This document shows, in pieces, positions 8,505-16,240 of a stretch of DNA of 35,068 bases. The notes beneath the pieces were generated by a model. The model was given only the letters and a program-made list of their open reading frames with translations, had not been told where the DNA came from and ran no database searches. The translations under genes and the position numbers were made by a program. Every line of letters starts with the position of its first letter. Position 1 is the first letter of the stretch. The DNA is taken from assembly GCA_902766435.1 (NCBI GenBank), contig CACXDM010000197.1, forward strand, positions 1 through 35,068. Reading direction: 5' to 3'. The DNA is from an uncultured Erysipelotrichaceae bacterium (lineage in GTDB: Bacteria > Bacillota_I > Bacilli_A > Erysipelotrichales > Erysipelotrichaceae).

Positions 8505-9713
8505 TTATGCCGTTTCTTTTTTTCTGAGCGCCGCCGCAAAGAACCCGTCGGCATCCGTTTCATCGGGAAACAGTGTTTTTTCACACAGCAGTTCGAATTC
8601 CGGATGTACTTTCAGAAATGAGTATACCTGCCTGTCATCTTCCTTCCGGTTCAGCGTACAGGTGCTGTAAACCATGATTCCGCCCGGTTTCAGATACGCG
8701 CATGATGCCTCCAGTATCATTTTCTGCAGAGATGTAATCTCATCAAGCTTCTCCGGTTTCAGATGCCAGCGGATCTCCGGCTTATGTCTCAGATCGCCAA
8801 GTCCCGAACACGGCACGTCCATCAGTATCCGATCGAATGATTCTGCCGCAAAAGCCCCCGGCAAAGAGGCGTCATTCTGCTTCAGCGTTACGTTTGTCAC
8901 GCCTGTTCTCTCATTCAGACGGCCGATCAGTTCCAGTCTTGCCGGATAGAGATCACATGCCGTAACCGAACCCGTATTGTTCATCATCATGGCGATCTGC
9001 TGTGTCTTGGTACCCGGAGCAGCGCAGAGATCAAGTACCTTCATCCCCGGCTTTACATCCAGCATACGCACCACTTCCTGGGAATTCTTATCCTGGATCA
9101 AAACCTTCCCTGCCGCAAACTCAACGCTTTTCTGGATGACATCTTCGGAAGTGAAGCAGAGATCATTGACAAAATGAAGTTCAGGATGCTTCTCAGGAAA
9201 ATCCTTCTCTGCCTTGAGGGTATTGAGACGGCCGTATACCAAAGCCTTCTTCTGATCGGAAAACGCAAGTGACTCCGCCTTTTCCTTTCCGTAATGCGCT
9301 TCCCACATTTTCAGAAGCCATTCGGGATGACTTGTCTTCAGCGCTGTTGTTTCCGCTTCCTTCAGTCCTTCTTTCTGCACCCTTCTGAGTACGGCATTCA
9401 CAAATCCTTTTTCCGCTTTCGCCGCCAGGGAGGCTGCTTCGCTTACCGCCGCATAATCGGGTACGGAATCCATGAAGAACATCTGATATACCGTCATATC
9501 AAGCAGCAAAGCCGTCCGCAGACGGACCTTTTTCGCCATGTGCCGCCACTGACTTTCCAGAAAAGAATAGTTTCTGATAGTTCCGTATACTGTTTCACTC
9601 ACAAATGCCATATTCATGTCTTCCCCGGCATCATTCCGCATCAGCAGACTCGCATAGCCTCCGTCACGGAATACCCGGACAAGTATATTCAGTATGTATT
9701 CTCTTTCACTCAT
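8505..9713 (-). CDS. rsmB: 16S rRNA (cytosine-967-C5)-methyltransferase RsmB
   Basis: This enzyme methylates C967 of 16S rRNA. The N-terminal NusB-like RNA-binding domain (about 1-140, with GFVNAVLRR) is followed by a Rossmann SAM domain. The latter has VLDLCAAPGTKTQQIA, the catalytic-Cys motif DVPCSGLGDLRHKPEIRW and the second Cys in YSTCTLNRKED. The length of 402 aa is slightly short but the domains are complete. GAGGA lies 8 nt before the ATG, close to the priA stop (11-nt gap). In many Bacillota def and fmt lie between priA and this gene; here they are absent. Confidence 0.96.
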   Translation of the reverse strand: MSEREYILNILVRVFRDGGYASLLMRNDAGEDMNMAFVSETVYGTIRNYSFLESQWRHMAKKVRLRTALLLDMTVYQMFFMDSVPDYAAVSEAASLAAKAEKGFVNAVLRRVQKEGLKEAETTALKTSHPEWLLKMWEAHYGKEKAESLAFSDQKKALVYGRLNTLKAEKDFPEKHPELHFVNDLCFTSEDVIQKSVEFAAGKVLIQDKNSQEVVRMLDVKPGMKVLDLCAAPGTKTQQIAMMMNNTGSVTACDLYPARLELIGRLNERTGVTNVTLKQNDASLPGAFAAESFDRILMDVPCSGLGDLRHKPEIRWHLKPEKLDEITSLQKMILEASCAYLKPGGIMVYSTCTLNRKEDDRQVYSFLKVHPEFELLCEKTLFPDETDADGFFAAALRKKETA

Positions 9714-9724
9714 ACTTCTGTTCC

Positions 9725-11890
9725 TCAGTCAAGATACAGCGGGTTGACATCGATCCGCAGCCCCCGCAGAGAACTGCCGGCGGAATCAATGTAGTTTCTG
9801 ACCGCATCCTGCATCTCCTTCAGATCTTTCCCCTTCATGACAATCCGGCTTCGGCAGCGGTCCTTAAGCCGCAGAAGACTGACAACACCGATCACCTTAA
9901 ACGATCCGGTCAGTGCCTGTTTCATATCTGCCGCAGCTTCATCCGCTTCCTTCTGCGTACTGCCGCTGAATGTCAGGGCAATCATATAGACATAAGGAGG
10001 ATACTGACCGGCATGACGGAAACGCATCTCATGGGCAAAGAAAGCCGGATAATCCTGCTGAACGGCGCACTGAACGGCATAATGATCCGGTTCGTACACC
10101 TGAAGGATAACATCTCCCGCAGAGTCTCCCCTGCCGCTTCTGCCTGCCGCCTGCATCAAAAGATCAAACGTCACTTCACAGCTGCGGTAATCGGTCCTTG
10201 CCAGACCGTCATCACCGTTGATGATGCCGACAAGCGTTACATTGGGATAATCCAGTCCCTTGGCAATCATCTGGGTGCCGACAAGAATATCTGCCTCTCC
10301 TCTGCCGAAGCGGTTCAGTATGTCAGCGTGAGAGTCTTTCCGTCCGGTGGTATCGGCATCCATACGCAGTACCTTCGCGGCAGGGAATGTCTCTTTGATT
10401 TCCGCTTCCAGTTTTTCCGTTCCGAAACCGAAAGCAGCGAAGCCTGCCTTGCTGTTACAGTGAGAACAAACCTTCGGCACCGGCATTTCCGTACCGCAGG
10501 TATGACATTTCATCCGGCCGATATCCCGGTGATAGCTCATGGCGAGATCACAGTGGGGGCATTTCACGGGTTCCTGACATTCACGGCACCGCAGAAGCGT
10601 ATTATAACCTCTTCTGTTCAGAAGCAGAATGATCTGTCTGCCGGAAGTCAGTCGTTCACTGATCTTTTCCTTCAGCAGATCGGAAAGAATGTAGGACTCT
10701 CCCCGCTTCAGGCATTCCTTCATCGGCACAACCGTCACTTCCGGCAATGTCTGATTGATTCTTTCATCCATCGTGATCAGATGATAGATGTTTCTGAGGG
10801 AACTTCTGGCATAGCTTTCCAGAGAAGGCGTTGCGGAGCCGAGTATGACACGGCAGTGATGATATCTTCCCCGCCATACGGCAATATCCCGGCAGTGATA
10901 GCACGGCTGCTGGTCCTGCTTATAGGAATTGTCATGTTCTTCGTCCATGACGATCAGACCGAGATCGGCAAACGGCAGAAAGACAGCGCTTCTTGTTCCG
11001 ACAACAACCGCCGCCCGGCCGCTTTTCACCTTGCGGTACTGTTCGTATTTTTCCTGCGGATTCAGGCCGCTGTGGTAAATTGCAAGCTCCTCGCCGAAAC
11101 GTTCGGACACACGGGTAATCATCTGTGGTGTCAGACCGATCTCAGGCACAAGAATCAGAACCTGCTTTCCCCGCTCAAGCGCCTCTGCCGCAAGCTGAAG
11201 ATAGATTTCCGTCTTTCCCGAACCGGTAACGCCTCTGATCAGATACACAGGATCATCCGAATGGAGTATTTCATCCATCGCCTGTTTCTGCAGCGGTGTA
11301 AGCACCAAAGGACTGCTGTGTGTCTTTGATCTTGTGGATGCGGCTTCCCTCTCCCTTTCTTCACTCAGAAGAGCGCCTGAAGACACCAGCGCAGCGGCCT
11401 GGTTGGGATATTTCTTCCGGAGGTCACGGTAACGCATCGGTCCGTTTTCACGCACGTATTCCCATGCCTCAATCTGTTTCGGCGTCAGTGATACTTCCTC
11501 ATCGGATATTCTGACCCACCTTTCCGTCACTGCTTTCTGATGGGAGGAGCGCGGCTTCAGCTTTGCCGGCAGCATCGTCTGAAAACAGGAAATCGCCGTG
11601 GACAAAGTCTCCCGCCTCATCCACATCGCAAGATCATGCAGTTCGGGAGTGATCAGGCTTTCATGGTCAATCACTTCGCTTACAGGGCTGAGTTTCATAC
11701 CGAGCCTTTTTTCCGCTTCTTCCTTTGTTTCGGAAGTTTCCGTAACCTTTTCGACAAAGCCTGTCACCGTGCGGTGATGAAAAGGGATCTTTACCCGGCA
11801 ACCGGGAAAAACCTCATCATTAGAAATATATGTAAATGTTGTATCCAGTTTTCGCACCGGATGTTCGATCCAGCATTCGGTAATGTACAT
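9725..11890 (-). CDS. priA: Primosomal protein N' (replication restart helicase PriA)
   Basis: PriA is a 3'-5' superfamily-2 helicase that recognises stalled forks and reloads the replicative helicase. An N-terminal 3'-DNA-binding domain (1-110) and winged helix are followed by Walker A GVTGSGKTE (220-228) and Walker B DEEHD. A zinc module of four CxxC pairs (CREC, CPHC, CHTC, CSHC) and the helicase motifs GTQMIAKGLDYPNV and QAAGRSGR come next. An upstream ATG at 11905 would leave almost no leader after the -10 at 11914-11919. The ATG at 11890 has AGGTG just upstream and a typical N-terminus (MYITECWIEHP), giving 721 aa. It is the first gene of the operon running to thiN. Confidence 0.96.
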   Translation of the reverse strand: MYITECWIEHPVRKLDTTFTYISNDEVFPGCRVKIPFHHRTVTGFVEKVTETSETKEEAEKRLGMKLSPVSEVIDHESLITPELHDLAMWMRRETLSTAISCFQTMLPAKLKPRSSHQKAVTERWVRISDEEVSLTPKQIEAWEYVRENGPMRYRDLRKKYPNQAAALVSSGALLSEEREREAASTRSKTHSSPLVLTPLQKQAMDEILHSDDPVYLIRGVTGSGKTEIYLQLAAEALERGKQVLILVPEIGLTPQMITRVSERFGEELAIYHSGLNPQEKYEQYRKVKSGRAAVVVGTRSAVFLPFADLGLIVMDEEHDNSYKQDQQPCYHCRDIAVWRGRYHHCRVILGSATPSLESYARSSLRNIYHLITMDERINQTLPEVTVVPMKECLKRGESYILSDLLKEKISERLTSGRQIILLLNRRGYNTLLRCRECQEPVKCPHCDLAMSYHRDIGRMKCHTCGTEMPVPKVCSHCNSKAGFAAFGFGTEKLEAEIKETFPAAKVLRMDADTTGRKDSHADILNRFGRGEADILVGTQMIAKGLDYPNVTLVGIINGDDGLARTDYRSCEVTFDLLMQAAGRSGRGDSAGDVILQVYEPDHYAVQCAVQQDYPAFFAHEMRFRHAGQYPPYVYMIALTFSGSTQKEADEAAADMKQALTGSFKVIGVVSLLRLKDRCRSRIVMKGKDLKEMQDAVRNYIDSAGSSLRGLRIDVNPLYLD

Positions 11891-11913
11891 CTTCACCTCG
11901 GTCATCTAATCAT

Positions 11914-11919
11914 ATTATA
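11914..11919 (-). promoter_or_regulatory. Probable priA operon -10 element
   Basis: A perfect TATAAT on the minus strand lies 24 nt before the chosen priA ATG. No convincing -35 is present at 16-18 nt. It lies in the divergent priA/proB gap (11891-11983). Confidence 0.45.
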
Positions 11920-11953
11920 TTTGTGATTTCATTGCATTCCCTATCTGTTTTTG

Positions 11954-11962
11954 TGACATAAT
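11954..11962 (+). promoter_or_regulatory. Probable proB extended -10 promoter
   Basis: TGACATAAT gives an extended -10 (TGA then CATAAT at 11957-11962), 21 nt before the proB ATG. AAGGAG (11973-11978) is the ribosome site, 5 nt from the start. The leader is too short for a T-box or other riboswitch. Confidence 0.45.
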
Positions 11963-11983
11963 AACAAAGACAAAGGAGACGTA

Positions 11984-12763
11984 ATGAATAAATGGAAACG
12001 GATCGTCGTCAAGGTCGGAACATCCACCGTATGTCATCCGAACGGTGCCCCGAACCTGAAACGGCTGGATATGCTGTGCCGGACAATCTCGGACCTGAAG
12101 AACCAGGGAATGGAAATCGTTCTGGTCACTTCAGGCGCCATCGGCATAGGCGTCAATAAGATGGGACTGCAGAGCAGACCTGAAAATCTCGCGGACAGGC
12201 AGGCAGCTGCCTCAATCGGTCAGTGTGAACTGATGAGAATCTATGACCGCTTCTTTCTGGACTACGGTTCTCTTACCGGTCAGATTCTTCTGACAAAAGG
12301 CATTACCGAGGATAAAGTACAGAAAAAGAATGTCATCGCAACATTTGAAGCCCTGCTGAACATGCATGTCATTCCGATTGTAAACGAAAATGACTCTGTC
12401 GCAACGGAAGAGATTGTATACGGAGACAATGACACTCTTTCTGCTGTTGTTGCCCAGTTTACGGATGCGGATATACTGATTCTGCTGACAGATACGGAGG
12501 GTCTCTATGATTCTGATCCTTCGCTGAATCCCGATGCGCAGCTGATCCGGACGGTAGATGATCCGGATGATGTGGAAAGCCTTGCCGGAGGAGTCCGCTC
12601 CTCACAGGGAACCGGCGGAATGATCACCAAGGTTCACGCGGCGGCAATCGCACGCAGATCGGGAATCCCGACAATCGTTGCCGGCGGCAGAAACCCCTCC
12701 ATACTCTACGATATCGCGGAAGGAATACCGCACGGCACCTATTTCCGGGCCGGAAAGGATTAA
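11984..12763 (+). CDS. proB: Glutamate 5-kinase, short form without PUA domain
   Basis: ProB phosphorylates L-glutamate to gamma-glutamyl phosphate, the first and usually feedback-regulated step of proline synthesis. The amino-acid-kinase fold shows VVKVGTSTV, VLVTSGAIGIG, NENDSVATEEIVYGDNDTLSA, LLTDTEGLYD and GTGGMITKVHAA. At 259 aa it ends after the kinase domain; many homologues (about 370 aa) carry a C-terminal PUA domain, which is absent here. AAGGAG is 5 nt before the ATG. It is the first gene of the proBAC operon, 3 nt before proA. Confidence 0.96.
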   Translation: MNKWKRIVVKVGTSTVCHPNGAPNLKRLDMLCRTISDLKNQGMEIVLVTSGAIGIGVNKMGLQSRPENLADRQAAASIGQCELMRIYDRFFLDYGSLTGQILLTKGITEDKVQKKNVIATFEALLNMHVIPIVNENDSVATEEIVYGDNDTLSAVVAQFTDADILILLTDTEGLYDSDPSLNPDAQLIRTVDDPDDVESLAGGVRSSQGTGGMITKVHAAAIARRSGIPTIVAGGRNPSILYDIAEGIPHGTYFRAGKD

Positions 12764-12766
12764 CGT

Positions 12767-14011
12767 ATGAACATCATTGAACAGGCACGTCTTGCCAAAA
12801 CTGCATCACGTACGACCCGTACGCTTACCCTGGAACAGAGAAACACCGTCCTTCTTCAGTTCGCCGAAAATCTGGTGAAGCAGGCAGATCACGTTATCAG
12901 TGAAAATCTCAAGGATATTGAAGAAGCCCGCAGAAACGGTCTTTCCGAGGCAATGATCGACAGACTGACTCTGACTGCCGGACGGATTGAAGGAATGGCG
13001 GAAGGCATACGGCAGATCGCTGATCTTGAAGATCCTCTCGGAAAGGTTCTCGATGACCGTATCATCCGATGCGGCATCCATCTGAAAAAGATCACTTCCG
13101 CTGTCGGCGTCATCGGCATTATCTTTGAGTCCCGTCCGAATGTCACAGCTGACTGCGCAGCCCTCTGTCTGAAAGCGGGAAGTGCATGCGTACTGAAAGG
13201 CGGCAAGGAATCCTACCGGTCATGTCTGGCTGTCGTTGACGTTCTCAAAGAGATCCTGAAGGAAAACGGCATTGATGAAAACGCGGTCACGCTGGCGGAA
13301 AGACCTTCGCATGAAGAAACACAGCGGTTCATGGAATGCACCGAATATGTTGATCTTCTGATCCCCCGCGGCGGAAAAAAACTGATCCGCGCCGTTGTCG
13401 ACCACGCCAAAGTACCGGTGATTGAAACCGGCGCAGGTGTCTGTCACGTATTCGTTGACGCTTCGGCAGACCAGGATATGGCAGAGAAGATCGTCATCAA
13501 TGCAAAGTGCAGCCGGCCGAGTGTATGCAACGCAATGGAAACACTGCTTGTCCATAAGGACGCTGCCGCTGCCTTCCTGCCCCGCATTACAGCGAAGCTT
13601 GCGGAAAACGGCGTCACGGAGATTTACGGCGATGAAAAATCTTGCGCTGTCTGCCCTTCTTATCAAAAAGCGGACGAACAGAGCTGGCATACGGAATACA
13701 ATGATCTGATCATGAATGTGAAGACTGTGGATTCCGTTGAAGAGGCAGTTTCCCATATTGAAACATACGGCACTCACCACAGTGACGCCATTATCACCGA
13801 AGATGATGAAAACGCTGTTTACTTCCTGAACAATGTCGACAGCGCATGCACATACCATAATGCGTCAACCCGTTTTACGGACGGCTTCGAATTCGGTCTT
13901 GGCGCGGAGATCGGCATCAGTACCCAGAAGCTTCATGCAAGAGGTCCCATGGGACTGAATGAACTCACAACATACAGATATCTGCTGGAAGGAAAAGGAG
14001 AAATCAGATGA
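12767..14011 (+). CDS. proA: Gamma-glutamyl phosphate reductase
   Basis: ProA reduces gamma-glutamyl phosphate to glutamate-5-semialdehyde with NADPH. The 414-aa aldehyde-dehydrogenase fold shows GVIGIIFESRPNVTAD, CVLKGGKE, LIPRGGKKLI, and the catalytic-Cys motif CSRPSVCNAMETLLVH. The C-terminal motif ARGPMGLNELTTYRY is also present. AAGGA lies about 8 nt upstream of the ATG. The stop overlaps the proC ATG (ATGA). Confidence 0.97.
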   Translation: MNIIEQARLAKTASRTTRTLTLEQRNTVLLQFAENLVKQADHVISENLKDIEEARRNGLSEAMIDRLTLTAGRIEGMAEGIRQIADLEDPLGKVLDDRIIRCGIHLKKITSAVGVIGIIFESRPNVTADCAALCLKAGSACVLKGGKESYRSCLAVVDVLKEILKENGIDENAVTLAERPSHEETQRFMECTEYVDLLIPRGGKKLIRAVVDHAKVPVIETGAGVCHVFVDASADQDMAEKIVINAKCSRPSVCNAMETLLVHKDAAAAFLPRITAKLAENGVTEIYGDEKSCAVCPSYQKADEQSWHTEYNDLIMNVKTVDSVEEAVSHIETYGTHHSDAIITEDDENAVYFLNNVDSACTYHNASTRFTDGFEFGLGAEIGISTQKLHARGPMGLNELTTYRYLLEGKGEIR

Positions 14012-14817
14012 GAACATACAAACAGTTTCATATGGGCCTGATCGGCTGCGGTCATATGGGAATGGCAATTGCCAGAGGCGCTGTCAGAAAAGAATACCTC
14101 GAACGTTATCAGGTCTGTGTCTATGACCCCTCAGAGGAAGTGCGCGCAGCCTGCATCAGAGAAGGATTCACTGTTCTTGAAAGTGAAAAGGAAGTAGCGA
14201 AAAAAGCGCACATCGTGATGCTGGCGGTTACACCCCAGATCATTGATGAAGTACTGGAAAACCTGAAGGGAGAAACACCTGACTGCGTTCTTTCCATCGT
14301 TACCGGTGTTTCCATCAAGTACATTCAGGATGCCCTCGACAACGCCCCTGTTATCAGAGCCATGCCGAATACACCTCTGCAGATCAACGAAGGCGCAACC
14401 GCTCTCTGCAAGTCAGAGAACTGCAAGGCGGACGAATACGACTTCGTATTCCAGCTCTTCAATTCCATGGGTGTCACACGGACAATCCCGGAAGACAAGA
14501 TGAATGAGGTCATTGCCGTTCACGGCAGCACACCCGCATATATGTATTACTTTGTCGAGTGTATTCTGAAGGATGCAGTCAGCCGCGGTATTGATGAATA
14601 CAGCGCCCGTGACCTGCTTGTACAGACATTCATCGGTGCCGGCAAACTGCTGGCAGAAAACAGAAATGTTCCGATCAGCACATTCATCAAGGAAGTCTGT
14701 TCCAAAGGCGGCACGACAATTGAGGCCATCACCGAGCTGAAGGCAAGAAACATGGAAGAAATCGTCCATGACGCTAACGAGAAATGCATTCAGCGGGCAC
14801 GTGAAATCGGCAGATAA
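14008..14817 (+). CDS. proC: Pyrroline-5-carboxylate reductase
   Basis: ProC reduces pyrroline-5-carboxylate to proline, completing the pathway encoded here. The N-terminal Rossmann motif is GLIGCGHMGMAIARG. AVTPQ, the MPNTPLQINEGATAL active-site region, and the C-terminal dimerisation helix with the signature KEVCSKGGTTIEAI follow. The length of 269 aa is typical. AAGGAG sits 7 nt upstream of the ATG inside the end of proA. The gene is followed by a strong hairpin at 14831-14860. Confidence 0.97.
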   Translation: MRTYKQFHMGLIGCGHMGMAIARGAVRKEYLERYQVCVYDPSEEVRAACIREGFTVLESEKEVAKKAHIVMLAVTPQIIDEVLENLKGETPDCVLSIVTGVSIKYIQDALDNAPVIRAMPNTPLQINEGATALCKSENCKADEYDFVFQLFNSMGVTRTIPEDKMNEVIAVHGSTPAYMYYFVECILKDAVSRGIDEYSARDLLVQTFIGAGKLLAENRNVPISTFIKEVCSKGGTTIEAITELKARNMEEIVHDANEKCIQRAREIGR

Positions 14818-14826
14818 ACACAGGTT

Positions 14827-14865
14827 TTCAAAAACCGCGGTTCATTCAGCCGCGGTTTTCTTTTG
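14827..14865. terminator. Bidirectional terminator, proC / methyltransferase
   Basis: The arms AAAACCGCGG (14831-14840) and CCGCGGTTTT (14850-14859) enclose a 9-nt loop, followed by CTTTTGCTTT on the plus strand and T-rich sequence (TTTTTGAAAACC) on the minus strand. The stop codon of the minus-strand methyltransferase (14842-14844) lies inside the loop, so that gene's last codons are part of the hairpin. Confidence 0.85.
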
Positions 14866-15609
14866 CTTTACAGAACACATTGCCAGAAATGAAGGGATGT
14901 TCAGCTCATGAAGCCTGCCTTCACCGTTTGTATCCTCATACAGGTCCAGCAGTGTGAATCCGGCATCCAGCTGTCCTTTGATCTGTTCCTCCAGTGTATG
15001 CGAGAACTGCATTCCCGCATCTTCCTTCTCCAGCTGTTTCCTCTGTTCCTCATCCTTCAGCGGATCAAACGGCAGATGATTGACGATCCTTTTCTCTTCG
15101 GAATCCACAACATAATTAATGAAGAGATCCACACCTGAAAGCAGCCTTCCGCCCGGTTTCAGAACCCTGAAGCATTCACGCCACACCGGTATGACTTCCC
15201 TGATATAACAGTTTGAAACAGGATGAAAGATCAGATCAAATTCTTCATCCGCAAACGGCAGAGGCTGTGTCATATCAGCGCGGATGATCCGTATGGAGTA
15301 ACCTTCTCTTTCGGCTGCAGCCCTTTCACTGTCCAGCTGTTTTTCCGAGTAATCCAGTACGGTGCACTCTGCCCCGCATGCCGCAAAGACCGGCATCTGC
15401 TGACCTCCCCCGCAGGCAAGTCCGAGTATCTTTTTCCCCTTCAGATCCCCCAGCCATTCATGGGGTACTTTTCTGTGCGGCGTCAGAACAACATCTCATT
15501 CACCTGATACGGCATTCAGATATTCCTCATGACTGAGCGGCTTCCCCCACTCCCAGCCTTCTTCAACCCAGCGGTCAATTGTCATGGCATTAATATCCTG
15601 ATATCTCAT
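14842..15609 (-). pseudogene. Class I SAM-dependent methyltransferase, interrupted by in-frame UGA
   Basis: Read from the ATG at 15609 (GGGAGGT 8 nt upstream), the frame encodes MRYQDINAMTIDRWVEEGWE and then SHEEYLNAVSGE. It then meets a TGA at 15496-15498, and resumes in the same frame as DVVLTPHRKVP and the SAM motif KILGLACGGGQQ, continuing to a TGA at 14842. In the family this position is a Trp (pattern GxWDxVLTP), so the lesion looks like a single TGG-to-TGA change. An internal start at 15396 (MPVFAACGAEC, 184 aa) would lack SAM motif I and is unlikely to work. The rest is intact (VLDYSEKQLDSER, IIRADMTQPLPF, FRVLKPGGRLL, LYEDTNGEGRLHE). The substrate is unknown. It is the last gene of the operon starting at 18730. 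Confidence 0.8.
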
Positions 15610-15648
15610 GATTCTTACCTCCCGGTTTTTATCCGTCTGTACTCTGTC

Positions 15649-16203
15649 TTAATGTGGTGTATCCTCTTTGAGCGGAATATCATACCGGTTTACCGTCACA
15701 CCGGATTCCCCGCCGTAAACCGAGTCAATCAGTATCCCGCCGCAGGCTTTGATCACTTGGCTGCTGGCAGTGTTTGTATCGATGCAGATCAGTCTTACCT
15801 TTTTCTTTCCCAGCTCTGCAGCTTTCTGAAGGGTCAGACGCAGGATTGCCTTTGCATATCCCTTTCCCCGTTCATCAGGACGGACGGAATATCCGATATG
15901 GGAGGCAAACTCCGGATCATCATCGTCATATTTCAGTCTGTGGCGGAAGCAGGAAAAACCGATCACCTTCCCGTCTGCTTTCCGCACTCCCATATACCAT
16001 GAGATTTTGTCCGATACGGAATCGCAGAAGGAAATCCAGTCACTGATTTCATCAAACTCCTCAAGAAGATTCAGTCCCGGGATTCTGTCCGCAATATATG
16101 AATACTTTTTATCTTCCATCAGAAAAGCATCACGGTAATCCCTGATCTCGTCTTCATTTTCGGATGAGGGTTTTACCAAAATGATTTCATCGGTCATATC
16201 CAT
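15649..16203 (-). CDS. GNAT-family N-acetyltransferase
   Basis: The 184-aa product has the GNAT acetyl-CoA-binding motif (VRPDERGKGYAKAIL, motif A with R/QxxGxG/A). An upstream beta-strand (VIGFSCFRHRL) and a C-terminal DTNTASSQVIKACGGILIDS segment, typical of the family, flank it. It resembles GNATs whose substrates are small molecules or peptides, but the substrate cannot be told. The start is ATG 16203 after AAGAGG (4-nt spacing); ATG 16197 is an alternative. It lies 37 nt after the zinc-ribbon membrane gene and 39 nt before the broken methyltransferase. Confidence 0.88.
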   Translation of the reverse strand: MDMTDEIILVKPSSENEDEIRDYRDAFLMEDKKYSYIADRIPGLNLLEEFDEISDWISFCDSVSDKISWYMGVRKADGKVIGFSCFRHRLKYDDDDPEFASHIGYSVRPDERGKGYAKAILRLTLQKAAELGKKKVRLICIDTNTASSQVIKACGGILIDSVYGGESGVTVNRYDIPLKEDTPH

Positions 16204-16240
16204 CAAACCTCTTTTCCTGTTACACAGATTCCCTGATCAT

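Noticed and set aside
9605..11329. 574-codon open frame on the plus strand
   Set aside because: It is antisense to priA, which has all helicase and zinc motifs. The frame has no recognisable domain and reflects codon bias of the opposite strand.
11891..11983. T-box or riboswitch upstream of proB
   Set aside because: The leader from the inferred start to the ATG is only about 15 nt, with no room for a T-box stem or antiterminator.
15496..15498. UGA as selenocysteine or genome-wide UGA-Trp code
   Set aside because: The expected residue is Trp, not Cys/Sec. UGA clearly ends many other genes here (sufC, sufU, proA, gatD, rsgA), so a recoded genome is ruled out; a local lesion is simpler.
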